A stretch of 34,710 bases of DNA from Streptomyces sp. SM1 (GTDB taxonomy: Bacteria > Actinomycetota > Actinomycetes > Streptomycetales > Streptomycetaceae). The notes beneath the pieces were generated by a model that saw nothing but the letters and a program-made list of their open reading frames with translations, was not told the DNA's origin and made no database searches. The stretch is taken from NCBI RefSeq assembly GCF_002910825.1, contig NZ_NEUB01001044.1:1-34710 (forward strand), in the 5' to 3' direction. Every line of letters starts with the position of its first letter. Position 1 is the first letter of the stretch. Shown piece by piece: positions 8,464 through 16,188 of the stretch. Both the position numbers and the translations under genes were made by a program.

Positions 8464-8829
8464 TCACATCATGCTGCCGGCCATGGCACGGCACATCTCC
8501 GAGCAGCGGCGGCAGGACTCCGCGCAGCGCGTCATCCGGTCGTCGTCCGGCATGGACATGCACGCCTCGGCGCACATGTCGCAGGCCTGCGCGCACATCA
8601 TGCACATCTCGTTCGCCAGCGGCGAGCGGCGCGTCATCATGTCCGCGCACATACGGGTCATCTCCGAGCAGTCCATGAGCGCCCGCATGATCGGCATCTG
8701 GGCCTGGCCGCCCATCTGCAGACAGGAGCTCATGGTCTCCTCACACACACTGTGACAGGACATACAGGCCTGGACGCAGTCCTGCATCTCGCTGCTCATC
8801 GGTTCCATCGTGGGCTGCTGCTGGGTCAT
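8464..8829 (-). CDS. Cys-rich four-helix bundle copper-binding protein (Csp/DUF326-type)
   Basis: This 121-aa protein has 16 Cys and a very high Met content, arranged as CxxxC and CxxCxxxC repeats along predicted helices (for example CVQACMSCHSVC near residue 18 and CMMCAQACDMCAEAC near 76-90). The pattern matches cytosolic copper storage proteins, whose four-helix bundle is lined with Cys thiolates that hold many Cu(I) ions. No signal peptide is visible, so it is probably cytosolic (Csp3-like). The ATG at 8829 has an excellent GGGAGG site upstream. No copper ATPase or CsoR gene lies next to it. A ferredoxin-like or zinc role is less likely because the spacing is purely helical. Confidence 0.88.
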   Translation of the reverse strand: MTQQQPTMEPMSSEMQDCVQACMSCHSVCEETMSSCLQMGGQAQMPIMRALMDCSEMTRMCADMMTRRSPLANEMCMMCAQACDMCAEACMSMPDDDRMTRCAESCRRCSEMCRAMAGSMM

Positions 8830-9058
8830 GGTTCCTCCCGGGGGACGGCGGGCACCGTCGGTCGGCCCCGCCCCTCCGTCCTACGCCGCCCTCCCCATGA
8901 CCACCACAGGACGGACCGCACCACCGCCCTCTCCCCCGCTCGCCGGACCCCCGGACAGGGATGCCTGCTTGAAAGCACCGGTAGCGGCAAGAAGAGAGGG
9001 GGCCCGGGCCGGAGCGACGACGCCGTCAGGGCTCGACGAACGGACAGGGAGAACGCAC

Positions 9059-10222
9059 GTGACACCACAGGCGGAGAGAAAGCGGCTGCGCAGACGGCTG
9101 GAGCGGCTCATCGGCATCGCCGCGACCGAGGGCAACGAACTGGTGCCGCTGCGCAACGGCGACCGGATCTTCCCCGAGATGCTGGCGGCGGTCCGCGCCG
9201 CGGAACACACCGTCGACATGATGACCTTCGTGTACTGGCGGGGCGACATCGCGCGGGAGTTCGCCGGCGCGCTGGCCGACCGGGCGCGCGCGGGTGTGCG
9301 CGTACGGCTGCTGCTGGACGGTTTCGGGGCCAAGGAGATCGAGCCGGAGCTGCTGGACGCCATGGCGGAGGCCGGCGTCCAGGTGGCCTGGTTCCGCAAG
9401 CCCACGCGGCTGTCGCCGATGCGGCAGAACCACCGCTGCCACCGCAAGGTGCTGGTCACCGACGAGCACACCGCCTTCACCGGGGGCGTCGGTATCGCCG
9501 AGGAGTGGTGCGGCGACGCACGGAACCCGGGCGAGTGGCGCGACACCCATGTGAAGGTCAGAGGGCCCGCCGTGGACGGCATAGCCGCGGCCTTCGCCCA
9601 GAACTGGGCCGAGTGCCACGACGACCTGTACGACGACCACGACCGCTTCACCTCCCAGGAACAGCCGGGGAACGCCACGGTCCAGGTGGTGCGGGGTTCG
9701 GCGAGCTTCGGCTGGCAGGACATGCAGACGCTGCTGCGCGTGGTGATCACCTCGGCGCGGGAGCGCTTCCGGCTCTCCACCGCCTACTTCGCGCCCGACA
9801 CGTACTTCATCGGCCTGCTGGCCGACGCCGCCCGCCGGGGGGTCCGGGTGGAGATCCTGCTGCCGGGGCCGCACACCGACCAGCGGGCCTGCCTGCTGGC
9901 CGGCCGGCAGCACTACGAGACCCTGGTCGAAGCGGGTGTGGAGGTGCGGGAGTACCAGCCGACGATGCTCCACACGAAGATCATCACGGTGGACGGCGTC
10001 TGCTCCCTCATCGGCTCCAGCAACTTCAACCGCCGCTCGATGGAGCACGACGAGGAGGTCATGCTGGCCGTCCTCGACGAGGACTTCACCGCCGAGCTCG
10101 ACGCCGACTTCGATGCCGACCGCGCACTGAGCGAGCCCGTCGACCTGGCCCGCTGGAAGCACCGCCCCCTGTCCGAGCGCCTCGCCGAGGCGGCGGTCAC
10201 CCCGGTACGGCGCTTCCTGTGA
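9059..10222 (+). CDS. Phospholipase D-like protein (cardiolipin synthase family)
   Basis: This 387-aa protein has two PLD domains, each with a complete HKD motif: HRKVLVTD (H128, K130, D135) with a GG a few residues later, and HTKIITVD (H305, K307, D312) followed by SSNFNRRS. Such enzymes form a phosphohistidine intermediate and act on phospholipid or other phosphodiester bonds; bacterial members of this size are often called cardiolipin synthase. No N-terminal transmembrane pair is present, unlike canonical ClsA, so it is closer to the ClsB type and probably membrane-peripheral through its basic N-terminus (RKRLRRRLERL). The GTG at 9059 was chosen for AGGGAGA about 8 nt upstream. The substrate is inferred only from the family. 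Confidence 0.9.
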   Translation: MTPQAERKRLRRRLERLIGIAATEGNELVPLRNGDRIFPEMLAAVRAAEHTVDMMTFVYWRGDIAREFAGALADRARAGVRVRLLLDGFGAKEIEPELLDAMAEAGVQVAWFRKPTRLSPMRQNHRCHRKVLVTDEHTAFTGGVGIAEEWCGDARNPGEWRDTHVKVRGPAVDGIAAAFAQNWAECHDDLYDDHDRFTSQEQPGNATVQVVRGSASFGWQDMQTLLRVVITSARERFRLSTAYFAPDTYFIGLLADAARRGVRVEILLPGPHTDQRACLLAGRQHYETLVEAGVEVREYQPTMLHTKIITVDGVCSLIGSSNFNRRSMEHDEEVMLAVLDEDFTAELDADFDADRALSEPVDLARWKHRPLSERLAEAAVTPVRRFL

Positions 10223-10226
10223 ACGG

Positions 10227-10268
10227 CTCCCGGGCCGGCGCTTCCGTGCGGTGCTCCCGGCCCGGGAG
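10227..10268. terminator. Terminator between convergent PLD and acyl-CoA dehydrogenase genes
   Basis: An 11-bp stem (CTCCCGGGCCG with CGGCCCGGGAG) has a 20-nt loop. Further CCCGGGAGGGCCCGG repeats to about 10283 allow alternative pairings, so transcripts from either side could stop here. Confidence 0.65.
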
Positions 10269-10289
10269 GGCCCGGCCCGGGAGGCGTGC

Positions 10290-11447
10290 CTACGGCAGGT
10301 TGCGGGCCATCACGATGCGCTGAACCTGGTTCGTGCCTTCATAAATCTGCGTGATCTTCGCGTCGCGCATCATCCGCTCGACCGGGTAGTCGCGGGTGTA
10401 GCCGTAGCCGCCGAGGAGCTGGACGGCGTCCGTGGTGACCTCCATGGCCACGTCGGAGGCGAAGCACTTGGCGGCGGCGCCCTGGAAGGTCAGGTCGGCG
10501 TCGCCGCGCTCGGACTTGGCCGCGGCGGCGTACGTCAGCTGGCGGGCCGCCTCGATCTTCATGGCCATGTCGGCGAGCATGAACTGGATGCCCTGGAAGT
10601 CGGCGATCGGCTTGCCGAACTGCTTGCGCTCCTTGACGTAGCCCTTGGCGTAGTCGAGGGCGCCCTGGGCGATGCCGAGGGCCTGGGCGGCGATCGTGAT
10701 GCGGGTGTGGTCCAGCGTCTTCATCGCGGTGGCGAAGCCGGTGCCCTCCTCGCCGATCATGCGGTCGGCGGGGATGCGGACGTTGTCCAGGTAGACCTCG
10801 CGGGTCGGGGAGCCCTTGATGCCGAGCTTCTTCTCCGGGGCGCCGAAGGAGACGCCCTCGTCGGACTTCTCGACGACGAAGGCGGAGATGCCCCTGGAGC
10901 GCTTGGCGGGGTCGGTGACGGCCATCACCGTGTAGTACTCGGACTCGCCGGCGTTGGTGATCCAGCGCTTCACGCCGTTGAGGACGTAGGTGTCGCCGTC
11001 GCGGACCGCCTTGGTCTTCATGCCGGCGGCGTCGGAACCGGCGTCCGGCTCGGAGAGGCAGTACGAGAACATCCCGTCGCCCTTGGCGAGCGGGGTCATG
11101 TACTTCTTCTTCAGCGCCTCGGAGCCGGAGAGGATGACCGGCAGCGAGCCCAGCTTGTTCACGGCGGGGATGAGAGAGGAGGACGCGCAGACGCGGGCCA
11201 CCTCCTCGATCACGATGACCGTCGCGAGCGCGTCGGCGCCGGCGCCGCCGAACTCCTCGGGGACGTGGACGGCGTGCAGGTCGTTCGCGACAAGGGCGTC
11301 CAGCGCCTCACGGGGGAAGCGGGCGTCCTCGTCCACCGCTGCGGCGTACGGCGCGATCTTCGCCTCGGCCAGCGCGCGGACGGCGTCCCGGAGCATGTCG
11401 TGCTCCTCGGACGGGCGGTACAGGTCGAAGTCAGCCGATCCGGCCAA
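10290..11447 (-). CDS. Acyl-CoA dehydrogenase
   Basis: This 385-aa FAD enzyme introduces the alpha-beta double bond into acyl-CoA in beta-oxidation or branched-chain amino-acid breakdown. The N-terminal helical domain is followed by YCLSEPDAGSDA and WITNAGES (FAD/substrate loop). The C-terminal helical domain has QLLGGYGYTRDYPVERMMRDA, then QIYEGTNQVQR, whose Glu is the usual catalytic base of short/medium-chain members. Length is typical and it appears complete. The start is TTG at 11447, with GGAG 8 nt upstream. A cluster of unusual low-GC codons occurs around IYEGT (10335-10350). It is divergent from the UDP-glucose dehydrogenase gene, with a possible operator between them. Chain-length specificity is not predictable. 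Confidence 0.92.
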   Translation of the reverse strand: MAGSADFDLYRPSEEHDMLRDAVRALAEAKIAPYAAAVDEDARFPREALDALVANDLHAVHVPEEFGGAGADALATVIVIEEVARVCASSSLIPAVNKLGSLPVILSGSEALKKKYMTPLAKGDGMFSYCLSEPDAGSDAAGMKTKAVRDGDTYVLNGVKRWITNAGESEYYTVMAVTDPAKRSRGISAFVVEKSDEGVSFGAPEKKLGIKGSPTREVYLDNVRIPADRMIGEEGTGFATAMKTLDHTRITIAAQALGIAQGALDYAKGYVKERKQFGKPIADFQGIQFMLADMAMKIEAARQLTYAAAAKSERGDADLTFQGAAAKCFASDVAMEVTTDAVQLLGGYGYTRDYPVERMMRDAKITQIYEGTNQVQRIVMARNLP

Positions 11448-11485
11448 GGTCTCTCACGCTCCAGAACACTGCGATGTCGATCACG

Positions 11486-11504
11486 CTAACTACCGTTAAG
11501 TAAC
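11486..11504. promoter_or_regulatory. Candidate operator upstream of acyl-CoA dehydrogenase
   Basis: The sequence CTAACTACCGTTAAGTAAC contains TAAC-TACC-GTTA, an inverted repeat, and GTTA..TAAC half-sites. It is an AT-rich island about 40 bp upstream of the TTG start, as expected for a TetR-type operator. No regulator gene is adjacent. The call is a pattern only. Confidence 0.4.
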
Positions 11505-11630
11505 TCCGATTTTAGGCCTTCCTCCAGGGTCGTGGATAGGTGAGCTTGGCGACAGCCGGGCAGTGAGCCTGCCGGCCCCCCCGGATATGCTCGGGCGCGC
11601 ACTGCATGCCGTATACCCCCTGGAGCACCC

Positions 11631-12974
11631 ATGGCCCTCAAGATCACCGTGATCGGCACCGGTTATCTCGGCGCGACCCACGCGGCGGCCATGGCGGAGC
11701 TGGGGTTCGAGGTGCTGGGCCTCGACGTCGTACCGGAGAAGATCGACAAGCTGCGGCGCGGTGAGGCCCCGATGTACGAACCGGGGCTGGAGGAGCTGCT
11801 GCGCCGGCATGTCGCCGGGATCGAGGGGTCGAGCGGGCGGCTGCGGTTCACCATGGACTGGGCCGAGGTGGGCGAGTTCGGCGATGTGCACTTCGTCTGT
11901 GTGACCACCCCGCAGCGGCACGGCGAGTACGCCTGCGACATGTCGTACGTCGATTCCGCGATCGCCTCGCTCGCGCCGCACATCAAGGGTCCCGCCCTGG
12001 TCGTCGGCAAGTCGACGGTGCCCGTCGGCTCGGCCGACCGGCTGGCCGCGTACCTGGCGGAGCACGCCCCGGCCGGCGGGGACGCGGAGCTGGCGTGGAA
12101 CCCGGAGTTCCTGCGCGAGGGTTTCGCCGTCCAGGACACGCTGCACCCGGACCGGATCGTGGTCGGAGTGCGCGGCGAGCGGGCGGAGAAGCTGCTGCGG
12201 GAGGTGTACGCCACTCCGGTCGAGGAGGGATCGCCGTTCGTGGTGACGGACTTCCCGACGGCGGAGCTGGTGAAGACCTCCGCGAACTCCTTCCTGGCCA
12301 CCAAGATCTCCTTCATCAACGCCATGGCGGAACTGTGCGAGGCCACGGGCGGCGATGTGGCCCGGCTGGCGGAGGCCATCGGCTACGACGACCGGATCGG
12401 AAGGAAGTTCCTGCGGGCCGGGATCGGGTTCGGCGGCGGCTGTCTGCCCAAGGACATCCGGGCGTTCATGGCGCGCGCCGGTGAGCTGGGCGCGGACCAG
12501 GCGCTGACGTTCCTGCGGGAGATCGACTCCATCAACATGCGCCAGCGCGGCCGGATGGTGGAGCTGACCCGGCAGGCTCTGGGCGGCGGCCCCTTCCTGG
12601 GCAAGCGGGTGGCGGTGCTCGGTGCCACCTTCAAGCCGGACTCGGACGACGTCCGGGACTCGCCGGCGCTGAACGTGGCGGGCCAGATCCATCTGCAGGG
12701 CGGCCAGGTCACGGTGTACGACCCGAAGGGCATGGAGAACGCCCGCGGCGTCTTCCCGACCCTGGGGTACGCCGACTCGGCGCTGGAGGCGGTGCGGGGC
12801 GCCGATGTCGTCCTGCATCTGACGGAGTGGCGGGAGTTCCGGGAGCTGGACCCGGCGGAGCTGGGCGAGGTCGTGTCCGACCGGCTGATCCTGGACGGAC
12901 GCAACGCGCTCGACGCGGAGGTGTGGCGGAAGGCCGGATGGCACTTCCGCGCGATGGGGCGTCCCGCCGCCTAG
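11631..12974 (+). CDS. ugd: UDP-glucose 6-dehydrogenase
   Basis: This enzyme oxidises UDP-glucose to UDP-glucuronate with two NAD+ (cytoplasm; precursor for uronic-acid polymers). The 447-aa protein has an N-terminal Rossmann fold with GTGYLG (9-14), the central NPEFLREGFAVQD segment (157-169), and GFGGGCLPKD with the catalytic thiol at Cys271. The C-terminal NAD-dependent domain includes GATFKPDSDDVRDSPAL. All signature residues are present and the length is normal. GGAG lies about 6 nt before the ATG. The TAG stop is followed by a long non-coding repeat region rather than a partner gene. It could feed glucuronate-containing wall polymers attached by the LCP enzymes, but that is inference. 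A UDP-ManNAc or GDP-mannose dehydrogenase is possible but less likely. Confidence 0.9.
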   Translation: MALKITVIGTGYLGATHAAAMAELGFEVLGLDVVPEKIDKLRRGEAPMYEPGLEELLRRHVAGIEGSSGRLRFTMDWAEVGEFGDVHFVCVTTPQRHGEYACDMSYVDSAIASLAPHIKGPALVVGKSTVPVGSADRLAAYLAEHAPAGGDAELAWNPEFLREGFAVQDTLHPDRIVVGVRGERAEKLLREVYATPVEEGSPFVVTDFPTAELVKTSANSFLATKISFINAMAELCEATGGDVARLAEAIGYDDRIGRKFLRAGIGFGGGCLPKDIRAFMARAGELGADQALTFLREIDSINMRQRGRMVELTRQALGGGPFLGKRVAVLGATFKPDSDDVRDSPALNVAGQIHLQGGQVTVYDPKGMENARGVFPTLGYADSALEAVRGADVVLHLTEWREFRELDPAELGEVVSDRLILDGRNALDAEVWRKAGWHFRAMGRPAA

Positions 12975-13549
12975 CCGAGGGGGTGGGCGTCACGCCGCCC
13001 CTGACTGCGACGGGGCGGGGCCGGGCGTCGCCCTGAGCGTCGCGCCGCACGGACAGCAACCCGACGGAACCGGGCGCCGCACGGACGGCAACCCGACGGG
13101 ACCGGGCGCCGCACGGGACCACGACGGGGCGGGCGTCGCACCACACGGACAGCAACCCGACGGAACCGGGCGCCGCCGGGGCTGCGGCGGGGTGACGTCA
13201 CGCCGCCGGACCACAACCCGGCGGGCATCGGGTGGCCCCGGGAGCAGCCCGGCGGGACCGGGAATCGCGCCGCCAGGACAGCGACGCGGCAGGGGCGTCG
13301 CACGGGCGTGCGACCCGTGGGGCTGGGCATCGCCCGGACCACGACGGGCGGCGTCCCCTCGCCCGACCACATCCCGGCGGGGCATCGCACCACCCTGACA
13401 GCAACCCGGGGGGCCGGCCGCCACCTCGACAGCAACGCGGCGGGGCATCGCACCGCACGGCAGCCCGGTGGGGCCCGGCGTCGCGCCTCCGGCAGCTGCC
13501 CGGTGGGCGTGGCGTCGACCGAACCGTGGCACGGTGGGGCGCGGCGGAT
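12975..13549. repeat. Degenerate GC-rich repeat tract, non-coding
   Basis: This stretch consists of imperfect copies of a unit of roughly 30-40 bp with the core GGACAGCAACCCGACGGAAC followed by CGGGCGCCGC or GGGCATCGCAC. Clear copies start near 13049, 13080 and 13146; more diverged ones (CACCCTGACAGCAACCCGG, CCTCGACAGCAACGCGG, GCACGGCAGCCCGGTGG) run to about 13500. Because no stop codons occur by chance, long ORFs appear in several frames, but they encode only Pro/Arg/Ala-rich repeats and have no supported start. I regard the tract as non-coding. Confidence 0.75.
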
Positions 13550-13590
13550 GACGCCGGTTCGGCCGAGGCTCAGTCGGCCGAACCGGCGTC
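13550..13590 (-). terminator. Terminator of the CGNR zinc-finger gene
   Basis: A perfect 17-bp stem (outer GACGCCGGTTCGGCCGA with its complement) has a 7-nt loop. It lies 39 nt after the minus-strand stop at 13630 and may also stop plus-strand transcripts leaving the repeat tract. Confidence 0.85.
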
Positions 13591-13629
13591 CTGCTGCATT
13601 CTGCCCCACCGGGCGGCGACACGGTGTGG

Positions 13630-14136
13630 CTACGCCCCCTTCGCCCGGTACCGGCGCATCTTGGCGCGGGCCCCGCACACCTGCATGGAGCACCAGCGGC
13701 CGCGTCCGGCGGGACTGCGGTCGTAGTACGCCCAGTGGCAGGTGACGGCCTCGCAGGCCTTCAGCCGGTTCCAGGTGCCCGCGGTGACCGCTTCGGCGAC
13801 GGCGGCGGCGATCCGGGAGAGCAGCGGCCCGTCGTCGACGGGTGCGAGGGCGGCCGAGCCGTCGGCGGTGTCGACCGTGACCACCAGGGGTGCCCGCGCG
13901 AGCAGGTCGCCGAGGGGGGTGACCTCGCGGTGCGGGGGGTGGCCGGCGTGGGCGAGGAGGGTCGCGCGCAGCGACTCGCGCAGTTCGCGGGCGGAGCCGG
14001 CGTCGCCCTCGGTGAGCCCGAAGGGCTCACGGCCCCCCGCGGTGTCCAGCGCGTCGCCGCCCGTCTCGATGTCCAGCGTGTTGACCAGGTCCTGGACCAG
14101 GGCCAGCCCGCCCGGCGGGGCCGATCTCTCACTCAT
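13630..14136 (-). CDS. CGNR zinc-finger regulator (ABATE domain)
   Basis: This 168-aa protein has an N-terminal ABATE-type domain (residues 8-110, beginning LVQDLVNTLDIETGGDAL) and a C-terminal CGNR zinc finger: CEAVTCHWAYYDRSPAGRGRWCSMQVCGARAKMRRYR. The four zinc Cys are present; the eponymous CGNR is CGAR here. Proteins of this architecture are widespread in actinobacteria and are thought to be stress-linked transcription regulators; the zinc finger probably binds DNA. The ATG at 14136 follows GGGAGGT at a rather long spacing of about 11-12 nt. It is divergent from the VOC gene pair over 143 bp, which contain a palindromic array, so it is a natural candidate to control that pair. Confidence 0.88.
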   Translation of the reverse strand: MSERSAPPGGLALVQDLVNTLDIETGGDALDTAGGREPFGLTEGDAGSARELRESLRATLLAHAGHPPHREVTPLGDLLARAPLVVTVDTADGSAALAPVDDGPLLSRIAAAVAEAVTAGTWNRLKACEAVTCHWAYYDRSPAGRGRWCSMQVCGARAKMRRYRAKGA

Positions 14137-14210
14137 GTCTGGACCGTACCTCCCGGTTCTCCCCGCCCCCCGGCCCCATATCCGCTTGCGGCGTTACTCC
14201 CTATGGTGCA

Positions 14211-14252
14211 GCATGCGGTAACGGTTACCGGTTACCTGCATATGCGGGTAAC
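14211..14252. promoter_or_regulatory. Palindromic operator array upstream of the VOC genes
   Basis: Within 42 bp there are four GGTAAC/GTTACC half-sites: GGTAAC-G-GTTACC forms a perfect inverted repeat, a second GGTTACC follows directly, and a GGGTAAC comes after GCATATGC. The flanks GCATGC and GCATATGC extend the symmetry. The array starts 74 nt downstream of the CGNR gene start and ends 27 nt before the first VOC start, so it could control both. Confidence 0.6.
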
Positions 14253-14279
14253 TCCAGACGTCGATCCGAGGAGAGAGTC

Positions 14280-14639
14280 ATGTCCGTTGCCAAGGTGGGC
14301 GCCGTCGTCCTGGACTGTCCCGGTCCGCGTGCGCTGGCGGGGTTCTACGCCGCGATCGTGGGCGGCACGGTGGAAGGGGAGGGCGACTGGGTGGACCTCT
14401 CGGTGCCGGGCGGTCCGGCCCTCGCCTTCCAGGCGGCCCCGGGGCACGTGCCGCCGCGGTGGCCGGCTGCGGACCGCTCGCAGCAGTTCCATCTGGACCT
14501 GACCGTCGAGGACCTGGACGCGGCCGAGAAGGAGGTACTGGCACTCGGCGCGAAGCCGCTGGACACGGAGGACCGCTCGCGGACCTTCCGGGTTTACGCG
14601 GACCCGGCCGGGCACCCGTTCTGCCTCTGCGCCTGCTGA
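14280..14639 (+). CDS. VOC family protein (glyoxalase fold)
   Basis: This 119-aa vicinal-oxygen-chelate protein consists of paired beta-alpha-beta-beta-beta modules. The first module is AKVGAVVLDCPGPRALAGFYAAIVGG and the second starts QQFHLDLTVEDLDAAEKEVLALGA, ending in RVYADPAGHPFCLC. Such small actinobacterial members are usually annotated as glyoxalase-like or antibiotic-resistance-like; the real substrate is unknown. The ATG is preceded by GAGGAGAG. The next gene, a clear paralogue, begins 15 nt downstream, so the two form an operon. The call to fold is firm, to activity not. Confidence 0.88.
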   Translation: MSVAKVGAVVLDCPGPRALAGFYAAIVGGTVEGEGDWVDLSVPGGPALAFQAAPGHVPPRWPAADRSQQFHLDLTVEDLDAAEKEVLALGAKPLDTEDRSRTFRVYADPAGHPFCLCAC

Positions 14640-14654
14640 CACCTGGAGAAACGC

Positions 14655-15047
14655 ATGGCCGCCGTGGCCCGCCTGCGCTCTGTCGTCCTCGACTGCCCCG
14701 ACCCCCGGGAGCTGGCCGTCTTCTACGCGGCCGTCGGCGGCGGCACCCCCGTGGAGGAGGACGCGGACTGGGTGGTGCTCCAGATCCCCGCGGGGCCGCG
14801 GCTGGCCTTCCAGCGAGCGCCGGGGTACGCCCCGCCCGACTGGCCGCACGCCGGCCAGGGCTCCCAGCAGTTCCATCTCGACTTCGACGCCGGGGGCACC
14901 TGGGAGGAGATCGACGCGGCCGAGGAGAAGGTACTGGCGCTGGGGGCGCGGGTGCTGGACCGGGAGGACTACCGGAGCAAGGACTTCCGCGTGTACGCCG
15001 ACCCCGCGGGGCATCCGTTCTGCCTGTGCCGGATCGAACAGCCGTAG
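14655..15047 (+). CDS. VOC family protein, tandem paralogue
   Basis: This 130-aa protein is a duplicate of the preceding VOC gene: LRSVVLDCPDPRELAVFYAAVGGG and FRVYADPAGHPFCLCRIEQP align almost without gaps. It carries a short insertion (GGTWEE) before the second DAAEEKVLALGA helix. GGAG lies upstream of the ATG. The stop codon is only 13 bp from the stop of the convergent M19-like gene, leaving no room for a separate terminator. The two proteins may pair as a heterodimer. No substrate can be assigned. Confidence 0.87.
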   Translation: MAAVARLRSVVLDCPDPRELAVFYAAVGGGTPVEEDADWVVLQIPAGPRLAFQRAPGYAPPDWPHAGQGSQQFHLDFDAGGTWEEIDAAEEKVLALGARVLDREDYRSKDFRVYADPAGHPFCLCRIEQP

Positions 15048-15060
15048 GGGCCGGGCCGGT

Positions 15061-16188
15061 TCAGCGGTCCAGGTCGGCGATCGTCGCCGTGGACGGGGGC
15101 CGGCGCTGCTGGGCGGCATGGGCCGTGAAGTCGGCGCCGCGCAGCACCCGCTGGACATTGCCCCAGGTCAGCAGGGCCACGTCGGACTCCTCCCAGCCGC
15201 GCCGCAGCAGTTCGGCGATCAGCCGGGGGTAGCAGGAGGTGTCGTGGAGTTCCTGCGGGTGGGCGCTGCCGGTGTCGTAGGTGCCGGACAGGCCCACGCA
15301 CTCCGGTCCGGCGAGGGTACGGATGTGGTCGAGGTGGTCGGCGACGTCACGGACGCTCGGGCCGGCCTGTTCGGCGGTCAGCGGCACCAGGCACAGGCCC
15401 TTGGCCTCCCCCACCTCGCCGAGCAGGTCGTCGGGAAGGTTGGCCGGGTGGGGGCGCAGGGTGCGGGCGGCGGAACGGGTGAACAGCACGGGCGCCTTGG
15501 AGAGGGCGAGGGCCCGGCGGATCGTCGGGGCGGAGGCGCCCGACAGGTCGGCGACCAGGCCGACCCGGTTCATCTCGCGGACGACCTCCTCGCCGAACCG
15601 GGTCAGTCCCGCGGCACCGGCCCAGGAGGTGCCGGCCAGGGTGAGGACGCGCAGCCCGAGGAGGTGCAGGGAGCGCAGGACGCTCAGGGAGTCGCCGAGC
15701 GCGGCGGCACCGGCGGGCCCGAAGAGGACCGCCACCCGGCCGCAGTTGCGGGCATCGGCGACCTCGCCGGCGGTACGGGCGGGCCGCAGCCCCTCGTCGT
15801 GGGCGGCGACCACCGTCTTCGCCAGGTCCAGTTGCTCCAGGGTCGCGCCGACAGCGCGGTCGCCGTCCTGCCCCTCGGGCAGGTGCAGTGCCCAGAACAG
15901 GGCGCCGACCTGGCCCTTGCGCAGCCGGGGCACGTCCGTGTCGACGGCGTTCTCCCCGACGTCGAGGTCGTACCAGGGCAGTCGGCGCAGCGCGTCGGCG
16001 AGGCCGCTGTAGCCGTCGGCAACGGGATGGGCGGCGAGGACGGCACGGGCGCGGGTCAGCGGGGTGTCGTCCGGGTCGGAGACGGGCTCGTAGGTCTCCG
16101 GCCCGACGACCACCGCCTCCTGCGGGTACGGCTCGTCGGCCCGGCCGGCCTCGGCGGCGGGGTGCAGGTCGTCCTGGAGATCGGCCAT
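15061..16188 (-). CDS. M19 dipeptidase-like protein lacking all metal ligands (probable pseudoenzyme)
   Basis: This 375-aa protein aligns along its whole length with the intact M19 dipeptidase encoded at 16553-17746. Every active-site residue is replaced: the HxD ligands are Y60 and G62 (DGYSG for DGHND), the bridging Glu is A159 (FGPAG for MGAEG), the ligand His of DLSHV is G217, the ligand His of IFSHSSAR is R238, the substrate His of THN is G, and the Asp of GGDYDG is T303. Structural stretches (LIAELLRRGWEESDVALLTWGNVQRVL, VADHLDHIRTLAG) are preserved and the frame is clean. It therefore looks like a maintained protein without dipeptidase activity, perhaps regulatory or a partner of the intact enzyme. 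The start at 16188 has GGAG upstream. Confidence 0.88.
   Translation of the reverse strand: MADLQDDLHPAAEAGRADEPYPQEAVVVGPETYEPVSDPDDTPLTRARAVLAAHPVADGYSGLADALRRLPWYDLDVGENAVDTDVPRLRKGQVGALFWALHLPEGQDGDRAVGATLEQLDLAKTVVAAHDEGLRPARTAGEVADARNCGRVAVLFGPAGAAALGDSLSVLRSLHLLGLRVLTLAGTSWAGAAGLTRFGEEVVREMNRVGLVADLSGASAPTIRRALALSKAPVLFTRSAARTLRPHPANLPDDLLGEVGEAKGLCLVPLTAEQAGPSVRDVADHLDHIRTLAGPECVGLSGTYDTGSAHPQELHDTSCYPRLIAELLRRGWEESDVALLTWGNVQRVLRGADFTAHAAQQRRPPSTATIADLDR

Noticed and set aside
12975..13549. Possible CRISPR or attachment-site array
   Set aside because: Repeats are degenerate with no regular unique spacers, and no cas, integrase or tRNA gene is present.
12971..13693. 240-codon minus-strand open frame in the repeat tract
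   Set aside because: It encodes only Arg/Pro repeats, crosses the CGNR gene terminator and the end of that gene in another frame, and has no ribosome site.
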